Below are positions 8,223 through 16,606 of a stretch of DNA of 55,253 nt, piece after piece. The first letter of the stretch is position 1; every line of letters begins with the position of its first letter. The position numbers and the translations under genes are program-made. The notes beneath the pieces were generated by a model that worked only from the letters and a program-made list of their open reading frames with translations, was not told the origin of the DNA and made no database searches. The stretch comes from Terriglobia bacterium (GTDB lineage Bacteria > Acidobacteriota > Terriglobia > Bryobacterales > Bryobacteraceae), in contig JAIQFI010000043.1 of assembly GCA_020073345.1 (NCBI GenBank), positions 1 through 55,253 on the forward strand. Direction: 5' to 3'.

Positions 8223-8561
8223 ATGATTGGCGGTGATGATGACCTGTTAGGGACGCTGGAACTGATCGTGTTACTCTCCGTAATCTGTCTGGGCACGGAT
8301 GCCTACGGCATGCCGATCCGGGACGAAATTCATCGTCGCATCGGTCGCAACATTTCATTCGGTGCGGTGTACGTTACATTGCAGCGTCTCGAAAGCAAAG
8401 GCCTGGCCGAATCGCGGATGGGTGAACCAACCGCCGAACGCGGTGGACGCGCCAAGAAGTTTTTTCGCGTGACCAAGGCCGGACTCCAAGCCGTCCGGCG
8501 ATCACAGGACGCGATCGAGGCAATGAGCATTGGTCTGGGCGAAGCCGGTGGGGCAACGTAG
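8223..8561 (+). CDS. PadR-family transcriptional regulator
   Basis: 112 aa, normal for the short PadR type. The winged helix-turn-helix is clear: LGTLELIVLLSV, YGMPIRDEIHRR, ISFGAVYVTLQRLESKGL, then the beta-wing ERGGRAKKFFRVTKAG. PadR proteins typically repress a neighbouring operon. The stop TAG is immediately followed by the ATG of the next gene with no spacer, and that gene overlaps the third, so the three form one operon. The mRNA is probably leaderless (see the promoter entry). Confidence 0.93.
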   Translation: MIGGDDDLLGTLELIVLLSVICLGTDAYGMPIRDEIHRRIGRNISFGAVYVTLQRLESKGLAESRMGEPTAERGGRAKKFFRVTKAGLQAVRRSQDAIEAMSIGLGEAGGAT

Positions 8562-9113
8562 ATGGCGCTTCTCGATTGGGCTACCCATCTGTTGTCCTGG
8601 CTAATAGGCGAAGACGGCGCAACCGCTCTGCTAGGAGACGTGCGGGAGGAGTCCATGCGTCGTTCGAATTCCCTAGGCGGACCTGGGTTATTGCGTAGTT
8701 ACCACTGTGAAGTCTACAGGTCGGTCGCAAGCGCCCTGCGGCTGCGCGCGGTTGAGTGTGTGCGCTGTGCGCCGTGGGCAACCGTCTTTGGATCGTATGT
8801 GCTGGTGGGCGGGGTTCAGTGTGCCTCGACAGTCGCGTTTTCCTATGTATGGCCTCCGGCCGCACAAACCACCAGCCCGTTGAACTTGCTCGGCCAGTTC
8901 CCCGCAGTCGCTCTTGTCGCGTATGTGGCCGGGGCGTTCGATCGCGCGGCGCCGTTTTTCCTCGGCGCGCTGATGCTGTTCGCCGCTTTGCTTCTCATCA
9001 CTTTCAGTAGAGAGGAAATATCGACAGAGTATAGACTCGCGTTTCTCACGGTGGGCCCACTCGCCGCCCTGATAGGTGGAACACTCCACCGCACCGTTGG
9101 GAGGAAGCCATGA
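8562..9113 (+). CDS. Membrane protein of a PadR operon
   Basis: 183 aa. A soluble N-terminus (about 1-65; LLGDVREESMRRS) resembles the short prefix found in front of PadR-linked ABC-permease proteins in Acidobacteria. Four hydrophobic segments follow, at roughly 72-92, 108-125, 129-147 and 155-175. The permease domain proper is missing, so this is not a full ABC transporter subunit. ATG directly abuts the PadR stop, and the 3' end overlaps the next gene in ATGA. Function unknown; it probably depends on PadR for expression. Confidence 0.75.
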   Translation: MALLDWATHLLSWLIGEDGATALLGDVREESMRRSNSLGGPGLLRSYHCEVYRSVASALRLRAVECVRCAPWATVFGSYVLVGGVQCASTVAFSYVWPPAAQTTSPLNLLGQFPAVALVAYVAGAFDRAAPFFLGALMLFAALLLITFSREEISTEYRLAFLTVGPLAALIGGTLHRTVGRKP

Positions 9114-9700
9114 CAAACAGAATCTACATAGTCCTCATCATCTCGGCGGTCCTGACATGCACCGCGAGCGCTCAGGCGACCACAAACATGACCGACCCAA
9201 CGAAGACAACATACGGACAAAGAAATCAGAATGCGCCAAAGGAGCTGGACGTATTTTCGTTCCTCATCGGGACGTGGGAGGGAAAGGGGAAGACCAAGCT
9301 CGATGACGGGACGGTTGCGGAGTATACGGTTACTTGGATTGGGCGTTACATCCTAGATGGAACTGCGATAGCCGACGAGTGTCACGGACCAGCACCAGAC
9401 GGGAGTCCGTACCTTGGGATCAACCTTCGGCAGTACGATCGGAACCGACAGACTTGGGTCGTAGAGTACTTGAACGTGTCCGGTTCGTTCTTGCGAAAAC
9501 TGGTTGATCATCGCTTGGGGTCTGTTACGGTACGTGGTCGGAGCGTGACGGTTGCGTCGGAATCGCCTGGAATGTCATACCGCGAGCATTATGACGTGGA
9601 GGATGGCGGCAACTGGGTTTTTCGGGCGGATAGCTCCACCGATGGCGGAAAGAGTTGGAATGAGGTACAGGCGGAGATAAGATTTCAACGGGTCAAGTAG
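9110..9700 (+). CDS. Secreted protein with a lipocalin-like/DUF1579-like fold
   Basis: 196 aa. A signal peptide (MTNRIYIVLIISAVLTCTASA) precedes LDVFSFLIGTWEGKGK, DGTVAEYTVTWIGRYILDGTAI and repeated beta-strand segments (YLGINLRQYDRNRQTWVVEY). The pattern 'FLIGTWEG...' is typical of DUF1579-like and similar one-barrel secreted proteins. It starts at ATG 9110 within the ATGA overlap with the preceding membrane protein. It is likely periplasmic; ligand and function unknown. The family call is from memory of the motif only. Confidence 0.65.
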   Translation: MTNRIYIVLIISAVLTCTASAQATTNMTDPTKTTYGQRNQNAPKELDVFSFLIGTWEGKGKTKLDDGTVAEYTVTWIGRYILDGTAIADECHGPAPDGSPYLGINLRQYDRNRQTWVVEYLNVSGSFLRKLVDHRLGSVTVRGRSVTVASESPGMSYREHYDVEDGGNWVFRADSSTDGGKSWNEVQAEIRFQRVK

Positions 9701-9877
9701 AGGAGAACCAACTTGAGTCAATCGCGCATCCATCCGTTTCGGAAACTCGGGTGGGTCGAGCCTGGATTCGACTCGCCGCGGCGCAGTCCGAGCACATGGG
9801 CATACAGCCGGTTGTGGGGACGTTAAAATAGCAAGAAAGATCAAGATTATGAGAGATTGGCGGGTTAGACTCCTTCT

Positions 9878-10309
9878 ATGCTTCGTAGTCTGTTGTCGGT
9901 GCTAGCCGGGATTGCGGTGCTTACGGTGGCATCCTTCGCCATCGAAGCGGCAGTTAACCTTCTGTTGCTCCGGGTATTTCCCGAAGCCCTGCCCGGCCCA
10001 GAGGCACTCTCATCGAACCCGTGGGTCAGGACGCTAATGTTTGTCTATGGATTGATGTGTGTGGCCGCCGGGGGATACGTAGCGGCTCGCATTGCGCGGC
10101 AACTGCCGGTTCAACACGCGGCTGCGATGGGGATCATTCAGTCCGGTCTCACGATTATGGCCATGCTGTCGCCGGGCGGGAACCATGCTTCACGCTGGGT
10201 GTGGGTTGTCACTGCCATCCTAACCATACCTGCCGCACTGGTAGGAGGAGTTGTCTGCAAACGCCGCAAAGCCAATGATGGACTGGAAAAGGCTCCCGCG
10301 AGCGCTTAA
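9878..10309 (+). CDS. Four-helix membrane protein, unknown function
   Basis: 143 aa. Four hydrophobic segments: about 5-32, 50-70, 83-98 and 105-125, with a short basic tail (CKRRKAND). ATG at 9878 has no strong ribosome binding site. Coding composition and the clean helix spacing support a real gene. I do not recognise the family. It lies 177 nt after the PadR operon and upstream of the truncated pyrD. Confidence 0.65.
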   Translation: MLRSLLSVLAGIAVLTVASFAIEAAVNLLLLRVFPEALPGPEALSSNPWVRTLMFVYGLMCVAAGGYVAARIARQLPVQHAAAMGIIQSGLTIMAMLSPGGNHASRWVWVVTAILTIPAALVGGVVCKRRKANDGLEKAPASA

Positions 10310-10371
10310 AGACGCGAGACGAAGTCCCGGTAAGAACGTATTGCTGTCGAACTTGGCTGCCGGGAAGGAAT

Positions 10372-10800
10372 GTGCGAGAGACTGAAGGCACCTCGCTCTA
10401 CTCGCACCTCCTTCGCCCGGTTCTTTTTCGTTGTGACCCAGAATTCGCTCACGACCTGACCCTACAGACGCTTCACTACCTTGGTCCAGCCCTTGCTCTA
10501 ATCGCACCGTTCGTCAATCTCGCCGATCCGTTGCTTGAAACTGAATGCTTAGGCCTTCGATTCCACAACCCTATCGGCCTAGCAGCGGGTCTCGACAAAG
10601 ACGGAAAAGCTATTCACGCCTGGAAGCACCTCGGTTTTGGCTTCGCGGAAGTTGGGACCATCACGCCGCGCGCACAACCGGGCAATCCCCGACCTCGCTT
10701 GTTCCGACTGCGCACCCATCAAGCCATTATCAACCGCATGGGATTCAACAACGAAGGATCGGAGAGTCTCAAACGTCAGCTCCAAGGCCAACAACGCTCG
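10372..10800 (+). pseudogene. pyrD: 5' fragment of class 2 dihydroorotate dehydrogenase
   Basis: The first about 140 codons match quinone-dependent Pyr[21 protein letters not shown], then [48 protein letters not shown] and [10 protein letters not shown]. After [10 protein letters not shown] the sequence no longer resembles PyrD, so the remaining 60% of the gene (about 340 aa in total), including the catalytic serine and FMN phosphate site, is gone. The break falls near 10795, where the minus-strand DUF1330-like frame begins to end. The fragment cannot be functional. A GTG at 10372 was its likely start. Confidence 0.88.
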
Positions 10801-11236
10801 GCAACCGCCGTTCTACGAGCGGAAGAAGGCGTGAATCTTCCAAAGCGGCAATCCTGTGTCCGATGCCAGCCAAATACCCTCGATTCGACGCGAACGAGAG
10901 AAATGCTTCTACGCTATTCTGCCGGACTAGCATCGCCATGTCCCACAGTTCGCTTTCTGGCCCAATCAAGAACCGTCCACCATCTCCCAAAAACAGCACT
11001 TCGCCACCTGTTTCCGTGAGGTACGGCAGCGTATGACTGATGTATCGTTGAAAAGCCTCGGCACCGCTGATCGCCGTTGGCGGAGTAAGCTCCGGGCTTG
11101 CTGAATAATCTGCAATAGTGCGAAACCGCAGCAGGTTCAACATAACGACGCTGCCTCTGATCCCGCGCGCTACAAATGCCTGCCCCAGTTCCTGAGTCGG
11201 GGTCAGGTAGCAAGTATCTCTGTGTTCTTTGGTCAT
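10769..11236 (-). CDS. DUF1330-like protein with a C-terminal tail from a foreign junction
   Basis: 155 aa. The family pattern is visible as [51 protein letters not shown], and [17 protein letters not shown]. The dimeric alpha-beta barrel fold of this family is often found in small oxidoreductase-like or unknown proteins. The last dozen residues ([12 protein letters not shown]) read antisense through the pyrD fragment and look acquired when the two pieces were joined. Start ATG at 11236. The core is complete, so the protein may still work. Confidence 0.75.
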   Translation of the reverse strand: MTKEHRDTCYLTPTQELGQAFVARGIRGSVVMLNLLRFRTIADYSASPELTPPTAISGAEAFQRYISHTLPYLTETGGEVLFLGDGGRFLIGPESELWDMAMLVRQNSVEAFLSFASNRGYLAGIGHRIAALEDSRLLPLVERRLPSVVGLGADV

Positions 11237-11291
11237 CTGAAACTAAACTCATTCATAAGATTCAATCGGGTCTCGTGGCCCACCTAGGGCG

Positions 11292-11630
11292 CTAAAGTGG
11301 TAGTGCATCCAATTGCGCAATCCAGTGATGTTTCTTTTCCTTGAGCAGATCCGTAATTGCCAAGAGAGACAGATCGTCCTCGAGTTCCTCCAGAATCTCG
11401 TACTGGAATGCCTGCTCACCGCAGGTGTTCCATTCGCACTGGAGTGACTTATCGGGATGAACCCCGCTGCGCAGGCAAAACCAAAAGCGGTTCTTCGTGG
11501 CATCCAGGTTCCGGGCGGATCCCACCCACGTCTGGGCGGCTGCCGTACAGCGCACTGCAAACACACCCGCGCGAGGTTTCCCCTCCTTGAATTTCCTGAT
11601 GGCGGCCTTCCTTTCCGCGGTCGAATGCAT
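11292..11630 (-). CDS. GIY-YIG nuclease-family protein
   Basis: 112 aa from ATG at 11630, preceded by GGAG in AGGGAGATAAAG. The reading frame is open further upstream, but that part overlaps the DUF2239 gene and is shadow. Family features: GVFAVRCTAAAQTWVGSARNL (the GIY-YIG strand pair in a degenerate form, 21 positions across), then NRFWFCLRSGVHPDKSLQ and FQYEILEELEDD. The canonical GIY and YIG tyrosines are replaced (GVF, WVG), which is common in this small subfamily. It follows the DUF2239 gene by 31 nt; the pairing suggests a joint role, unknown. Confidence 0.75.
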   Translation of the reverse strand: MHSTAERKAAIRKFKEGKPRAGVFAVRCTAAAQTWVGSARNLDATKNRFWFCLRSGVHPDKSLQCEWNTCGEQAFQYEILEELEDDLSLLAITDLLKEKKHHWIAQLDALPL

Positions 11631-11661
11631 CTTTATCTCCCTAAGACCCGAAGGCGGTTCG

Positions 11662-12312
11662 TCACTTAGCCAGGCCGGATGCAGCCGGCCCGGCTCCGTC
11701 GAATGCAACGGCCGCCAATTTCTTCGCATGGTTCCGGACATCAATGGGCCACGGTTCGACGATTTTGTCGAACTGTTCCCGCTTGCCGGCGAACAGGGCT
11801 CTCGTGGCCTCCTCAAAACCTGGTCTGTCTCCAGCCATGGCAGATAGGAATCGATACGCCGATTCCTGTACTCGTCGCTGGCGATCTCTTCCCTGGTTTG
11901 CCCGTCTGGCTTGCTCCACAAGCTTGCGCAACGCTACCGAGGCACCCCCAGGTTGGTTCGCGAGCCACTCCCAATGCCGCGGCATTAGCGTAACCTCCCG
12001 GGCCACGACTCCTAATCTTGGACGGCCAGGTCGCCGCGTTTCTCCCTCAGGTTGGGGTGGTGCGCTGCTTTGCATGGAACCGGCACCTTGGTCTTTGATT
12101 CGTCGCAAGACGTCCTCCGGACTCCCGCGAAAGTCCACCTCCACCAAATTGCTGGTCACGTCATCGAAAATCAGAATCTGCGCCCACTTGTCGCGATCCA
12201 TTACTGCCTTCGCCTTCAGTGCAACTCGTAGCAAGTCACCGGAAGCGATACGCTTGGTCCCAACAAATGCGGTGCAGCATGTAGTGGGAGACTCGGTCAC
12301 TAAGCGCCTCAT
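11662..12312 (-). CDS. DUF2239-family protein
   Basis: 216 aa. Recognised by the order FVGTKRIASGDL, ILIFDDVTSNLVEVDFRG, a RRPGRPRLGVVAREVTLMPRHWEWL segment, and GGASVALRKLVEQARR. The N-terminal half looks like a small beta-rich domain; the central RPGRPRLG is an AT-hook-like basic patch and the following helices suggest DNA binding. The function of the family is not established. The start ATG at 12312 lies 4 nt from a palindromic promoter/operator, and the GIY-YIG gene is downstream in the same operon. Confidence 0.85.
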   Translation of the reverse strand: MRRLVTESPTTCCTAFVGTKRIASGDLLRVALKAKAVMDRDKWAQILIFDDVTSNLVEVDFRGSPEDVLRRIKDQGAGSMQSSAPPQPEGETRRPGRPRLGVVAREVTLMPRHWEWLANQPGGASVALRKLVEQARRANQGRDRQRRVQESAYRFLSAMAGDRPGFEEATRALFAGKREQFDKIVEPWPIDVRNHAKKLAAVAFDGAGPAASGLAK

Positions 12313-12315
12313 TGT

Positions 12316-12360
12316 ACCCGGATGTAATTATATTATCCGGGTAAAACTGTGATTTGTCAA
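12316..12360 (-). promoter_or_regulatory. Promoter with palindromic operator for the DUF2239/GIY-YIG operon
   Basis: On the minus strand TTGACA (12360-12355) is followed after 17 nt by GATAAT (12337-12332), a near-consensus sigma-70 promoter. An inverted repeat, ACCCGGAT at 12316-12323 and ATCCGGGT at 12335-12342, straddles the -10 element with an 11-nt centre. A protein bound there would block RNA polymerase. The regulator is not identifiable from the window; the DUF2239 protein itself is a candidate. Confidence 0.75.
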
Positions 12361-12631
12361 GAGTGTTCCGCCTCTTGGGGCTCTGCTCAGGCCGGGTCTC
12401 TCTTCGCTCGTTCGCAGCAACGACCCGCATGCGAGCCAGGTTCGCGCGCGCCCGATTGAACCCTGCATCCACTCAGCGGTGAGAACGGTTGAGATGATTC
12501 GAGACTCTTTGCATACTGAATTCCTTCTTACTTGCTTTGCCCCGATGGACGGCAGAAAAGACGTGCGAGAGAAATGCCTTCCAATTCGCCAGTAGAGTAA
12601 ACCCGAGAAATGCGACGTGTAGACCACAACG

Positions 12632-12709
12632 ATGGATTACCCACTCATTGTTTTTGCGATCTCTCTCGTGGCGCTGTGGTTCTCAGCCCAAGCGGGAGTC
12701 GCCGAGTAG
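12632..12709 (+). pseudogene. 5' stub of a membrane protein gene (DUF4239-like)
   Basis: ATG at 12632 encodes a 25-residue peptide MDYPLIVFAISLVALWFSAQ..., ending at a TAG. It matches the typical first helix of a bacterial membrane protein family of about 250 aa (DUF4239-like in my recollection). Everything after the first helix is missing, and the sequence continues directly into a minus-strand fragment. I read it as the surviving start of a deleted gene. Confidence 0.45.
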
Positions 12710-12863
12710 GGTCGTTCAGCCAAGCGCCTGGGTCGATTTGATATGCGGGAGTCGCAAGACGAACGATTATCAGACTGGTCCCCATCAGCACCGAGAAGAT
12801 CACACCCGCAACCGCTGCTCCCCGCGGGGGTGCATGTGCTCGTGCAGGATCGCCGGCGGGCAT
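12699..12863 (-). pseudogene. 5' stub of a second membrane protein gene
   Basis: From an ATG at 12863 the frame reads through GAAVAGVIFSVLMGTSLIIV and LATPAYQIDPGAWLNDPTRR, which looks like the first helix and loop of a four-helix membrane protein of about 150 aa. At 12699 the resemblance stops abruptly, exactly where the plus-strand stub ends. The frame continues in both directions without family features. It is probably non-functional. Confidence 0.45.
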
Positions 12864-13907
12864 ATTCATTCCGTCCGATTCGACGGAAGAGCCTCGCGAT
12901 GCATTCCTTTTCGGTTGCCCTCTTTGGTGTCCGAGAGACCGACCCCTCACGGAACTGGAGTTGAAAGCCGTCCAGCAAAGCTTAGCTAGGTTGAGCGAAG
13001 ACGGGTCCAGCAGCCTTACCCGCAGGCTTGGGAAGACTGCCGGAGAAGGGGGAACGGATCTCGACAGCCAAGTCTGTTCAGCAGCCTGTACAGGCGTAAA
13101 TGTCGTTGTGGAAGTGGCGCTAGGTGCCACTTACCCCAACCCCAAAGATTGCTGCCACATTAGGCTTTATGATGTATCAATCCGATGCGAGTTCCTTGTG
13201 AACTGCATTCCCCGGCCGGATGGCCAAACCTCACCAAGCCGCCCTTGCTGATAGAAGCAAGGATTTTATGCTAGCCGAGTTCGTCCCAGGGGCTGGGCAT
13301 CTGATTGGCTCCACTCAGGTTAACCTGTCAGACAGCTGATTGTGCCTGTGTTACGGCGCATCCGGAAAGTAATTCCCATGACGCAAAGAGGACAGGGTCC
13401 CCCACACGTCTCGTGCCTGAACGCCAACGTAGCTTCCGCTATTGCTCCGTATCGGGACCGTCCAGATCAAGCTGCTGCGGCGCCAAAAGGCGTTGGTGAC
13501 GGTATCGTCACGCCTCGATCCGTTTCATTCGTCGAATGATAACGGCAACGCTCGGGCCGCGTGGCGAAGGGGAATCATTTCGGTGACCAGTTCAGCTTGT
13601 TCTCGCATACTCTCGCGTTCTTGATGTTCGGCGGCCACACTCCGCGAAGTCGTTGTCGCGCCATCCGCCATGGATGTAGAGCACTCCGGACTTCCGTGGG
13701 CCAAGAGCGTCGCAGCCTGGAGGGAATGCACCTTCGAAGAGGCCGGTCAGCAGGACGTGACATCGCCCATGGCTCCGCTTCCCCCTTTGAGAACACATCG
13801 CCGATTGTTAAACTTTTTCTATGATCAGATTGAGGCCACTGCCCTCCTGTGACAACCGATCGATAACGAAGGGCTAGCCCGTTACTGAGGGGAAACGACG
13901 GTCGAAG
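12864..13907. other. Long gene-poor stretch
   Basis: About 1 kb with only short frames of shadow-like composition on both strands. A hairpin (AAGTGGC at 13112-13118 with GCCACTT at 13126-13132) is present without a U-tract. A minus-strand frame around 13525-13731 (EHQERESMREQAELVTEMI) has protein-like composition and could be a gene remnant, but I cannot assign it. Confidence 0.45.
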
Positions 13908-14093
13908 ATGGCAATCGAGTGTCCGCACTGCCTCATGCTAACGGGGAACGATCGTGCTTCTCACTGCGTTGCTTGCGGAAGGAAATTCTTTCGTCGGGAG
14001 CGCAAGTTCAGAGGGTTGACCTCATGGTGGGCTTTCCTTCTCCCGGCTCTGTTTATTTTGATTATGGGCGTTCTCTTTCTCAGGCACTGTTAA
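13908..14093 (+). CDS. Small zinc-ribbon, single-helix membrane protein
   Basis: 61 aa. CPHC at residues 5-8 and CVAC at 20-23 form a plausible four-cysteine zinc ribbon. A basic stretch (RKFFRRERKFRG) and one hydrophobic helix (about 40-58) follow. The combination is common in small predicted membrane proteins of unknown role. ATG at 13908; the ribosome binding site is weak. Isolated, with no operon partner. Confidence 0.5.
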   Translation: MAIECPHCLMLTGNDRASHCVACGRKFFRRERKFRGLTSWWAFLLPALFILIMGVLFLRHC

Positions 14094-14256
14094 GAGTGTC
14101 TGGCCTTTCTGCGCACTTCGGCCATCGGGATCTGTCAAGTGCGTGTGATTCCGGCTCGTTTCAGTTGACGGGGTGGAGGTGCCGACTGCATTCAGGCAGA
14201 ATGGAAGATTATCGTTACAGGTCAAAACTGTGGATGGAACGGAAACCAGGTTGTAG

Positions 14257-15177
14257 GTGAGCCTCAATGTCCACGTCCCGTCGCGGAAAGGAAAGGCTGA
14301 GTTGAAGGCGCCGCTGGTTAGGCCAGGAGTTGCGCGCAAACGTTCAATCTTTATTCCATGCTTAATCGGGTTCGCAGGTATCAGTTTTACGTTGTGCCAG
14401 GAATTGCCAACTCCTGCTTCGCAATCAGTCCCAGCCCCAACGCCGAGGCAAGAGGAAGCAGCGAAAAATGCTGCTGTACCGTGTCTCAAGCCGGCGCCGC
14501 TGCCAGGTCTCAGCGATTACGACGGTCCGTTAAAAAAGACTGTCGGGATATTCGCTCGCGCCCTGGAGCGAAAGTCGGTCCAGCCACCCCGCTATAAGGT
14601 AGGCGTCAAGTTCTGCTCTCTCGAACTCGGCGATAAGTTCCTTTTGTTCGTTAAGGATTCCACTGACCCCGTGAATTTTATCGCCACGGGATTCAGCGCG
14701 GGAATCGATCAAGAATCGAATCGAGATCCCACCTTCGGACAAGGCAGCGCGGGATACGCCAGGCGTTATGGAGCGGATCTCGCAAGTACCGTGTCTGCAA
14801 AGTTTCTTAAGGATTTCGCGTATCCAGTGATCTTCTTCGAAGACCCGAGATACTACCGCCTCGGACACGGCGGCGTCGGAAAGCGTCTTCTTCATGCGGC
14901 CGGGCACCTGTTCGTGGCCCAACGCGAAGACGGAACGCACATGTTCAACTATTCAGAGTGGCTGGGGAGCGCGAGCTCTGCCGCACTGAGCAATATCTAT
15001 CACCCGGGCAATAAGCACGGTACCGGGGACACCGCACGGCAAGTGGGATACAGCTTCGCTTTCGACATCGGCTACGATGTGTTGCGTGAATTCTTGCCCG
15101 AGGTCACTCGTAAACTTAAGCTGCCTTTCCGAGGTGAACCCGTGCCAGCCAATCCGGGCTACATACCAAATCGCTGA
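14257..15177 (+). CDS. Acidobacterial conserved exported protein
   Basis: 306 aa from GTG 14257. A hydrophobic signal-like segment (SIFIPCLIGFAGISFTLC, about residues 30-47) precedes a proline-rich linker. The remainder, with DPTFGQGSAGYARRYGADLA, DFAYPVIFFEDPRYYRLGHG and SEWLGSASSAALSNIYHPG, resembles a family common in Acidobacteria and annotated only as hypothetical or membrane protein. The alternating beta/Gly-rich segments suggest an outer-membrane-associated fold, which is an inference. The true start may be downstream of GTG 14257, closer to the signal segment. Single gene. Confidence 0.75.
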   Translation: MSLNVHVPSRKGKAELKAPLVRPGVARKRSIFIPCLIGFAGISFTLCQELPTPASQSVPAPTPRQEEAAKNAAVPCLKPAPLPGLSDYDGPLKKTVGIFARALERKSVQPPRYKVGVKFCSLELGDKFLLFVKDSTDPVNFIATGFSAGIDQESNRDPTFGQGSAGYARRYGADLASTVSAKFLKDFAYPVIFFEDPRYYRLGHGGVGKRLLHAAGHLFVAQREDGTHMFNYSEWLGSASSAALSNIYHPGNKHGTGDTARQVGYSFAFDIGYDVLREFLPEVTRKLKLPFRGEPVPANPGYIPNR

Positions 15178-15335
15178 TTCCATCTGTGACGACTGTTTAC
15201 AACTGGGGATCTTAGCAGTACGATAGCTGCTTCCTCCGGAAGACGTTATTTGAACGCTAGAAGCGATTCAAGTTGATTGGTCTGCTCGCTCTCGACGCGA
15301 TCGGTAGGGAAGTGCACTGTGTCACTATTTCGAGG

Positions 15336-16084
15336 TCACCGTAGCCTTTGACCGTTGTCAGGCGTAACCGGTACGGCGGCTTCCGCCAGTCTGTATTCCG
15401 AATAGGTCAGAATACGATCGATCACTAGACTCTTCACGAAGAAGATTCTCGCAGCCGCTCGCACCTCGACGTGCTCCGGCACCCAGATTCCCTCGTCGGC
15501 GCGCATCTGTTCCATCGTAATGTGGGAGCCACGCAGCACGCGCGCCAGGAATAATCCGATTGAGAACGGCTCGATGACCTGCCCATCCGCCTTGATCCAG
15601 TCGAAGTCTTGCTTATCGATCCACAGCTTGCCCTCCAGCTTGGAGGCTTTGGGTATTTCCCGGACGAGCGACGTGATCTCCTCTTCCTCCTCGCGTAATC
15701 GCTCTGCCCGCTGCTCTGGAGTTTCCCCTTCAACTTGTCGAGCCTCCCTTGCTGTTTCCGTTCCTCCATTGCCGACGGAGGCCGCCCGTTGCGTTCCACG
15801 AGTTGCTCGAAGGGAACGCCGTTGACCAGAATCACTTTCGAGACATCCACCTTCACAGCCTTCACATTCCCGTCCGAGTCCAGGCGCCGCTCCTCATCGC
15901 GCTCTATATAAGTGAACCGGAGCCGCCTCCCCCAGGCCCGCTGTGTCGCCGCGATCGATGACTCTACGATCTAGCGGACGTCCGATAGCCTGGATGGACT
16001 CTGAGATTTGACCGGAAAATCGTTACTTTGAGCAAAGACAGCGGATGAAGCCGCGAGTAGGATGATGAGCTTTCTATGCTCCAT
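15336..16084 (-). pseudogene. Secreted-protein gene broken by an amber codon and a one-base slip
   Basis: From ATG 16084 the frame gives a clean signal peptide (MEHRKLIILLAASSAVFAQ) and then TAG at codon 38 (15973-15971). Past that codon the same frame continues as IVESSIAATQRAWGRRLR and VDVSKVILVNGVPFEQLVE to about 15728. There, one G missing from a run (plus-strand CCCC at 15725-15728) shifts the frame. The other frame resumes as ETPEQRAERLREEEEEIT, KLEGKLWIDKQDFDWIKADG and RVLRGSHITMEQMRADEGIW to the TGA at 15336. Joined, this is about 248 codons of one secreted protein, of a type common in Acidobacteria (outer-membrane lipoprotein-sorting-like repeats). Two independent lesions make a pseudogene most likely. 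Confidence 0.85.
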
Positions 16085-16606
16085 GATCCGCATCATCAAA
16101 AGATTCTAGCGTGAGCGCACTATAGAGTTAAGGCTGGCGCCCAGTGCGTGGCTGCCGCGATGATCACGCCCCGGTCTTTCGGCAGACAACACGGAGGTCG
16201 ACAAGGGACATGTTTTCAAAGCCGCGATAAAGACGCTTATAGATAGTTTTGCCACGGCGTAGCCGTGGTCACCGAGGGACAACGATTCTGCGAAGTCCCT
16301 GGTTCCTGAAGGATTCGTAACCGCGCTTTACCTAATCGAACCTTCGGTCATTTCGATCTTGGACGCCTATGATCCTGCCGATGAAGTAGCCGACCACAAT
16401 CGCGAGCACGAAACACAAGACCGGGACAAGTTGCGAATCCATACCCGCCTATCGGCGGGGGGATGACGGCACACTAGGGCTATCGTGTCGCATGAACATG
16501 AAATTCCCACTCTCACTACTTCTGAACGACAGCTTCCCCTGTCTGGCCACTGCGTTCGAGCCTGAAAGGTAATATACTGGCGCCTGCCCCAATGGAGGGG
16601 TGCAGA
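16085..16606. other. Intergenic stretch with one hairpin and a possible micro-gene
   Basis: CCACGGC (16253-16259) and GCCGTGG (16263-16269) form a perfect 7-bp hairpin with a 3-nt loop. There is no U-tract on either strand, so it is more likely a repeat-type palindrome than a terminator. A 36-codon minus-strand frame at 16332-16442 is listed separately. Nothing else is recognisable. Confidence 0.4.
16332..16442 (-). CDS. Possible 36-aa single-helix membrane peptide
   Basis: ATG at 16442 to TAG at 16332 encodes MDSQLVPVLCFVLAIVVGYF followed by IGRIIG and a charged tail. One hydrophobic helix (about residues 5-25) containing small residues and ending in arginines is typical of small membrane peptides. 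The ribosome binding site (AGGCGGG, directly upstream) is weak. Low confidence; evidence is composition only. Confidence 0.35.
   Translation of the reverse strand: MDSQLVPVLCFVLAIVVGYFIGRIIGVQDRNDRRFD

Noticed and set aside
16253-16269. Perfect hairpin as a transcription terminator
   Set aside because: No run of T follows on either strand.
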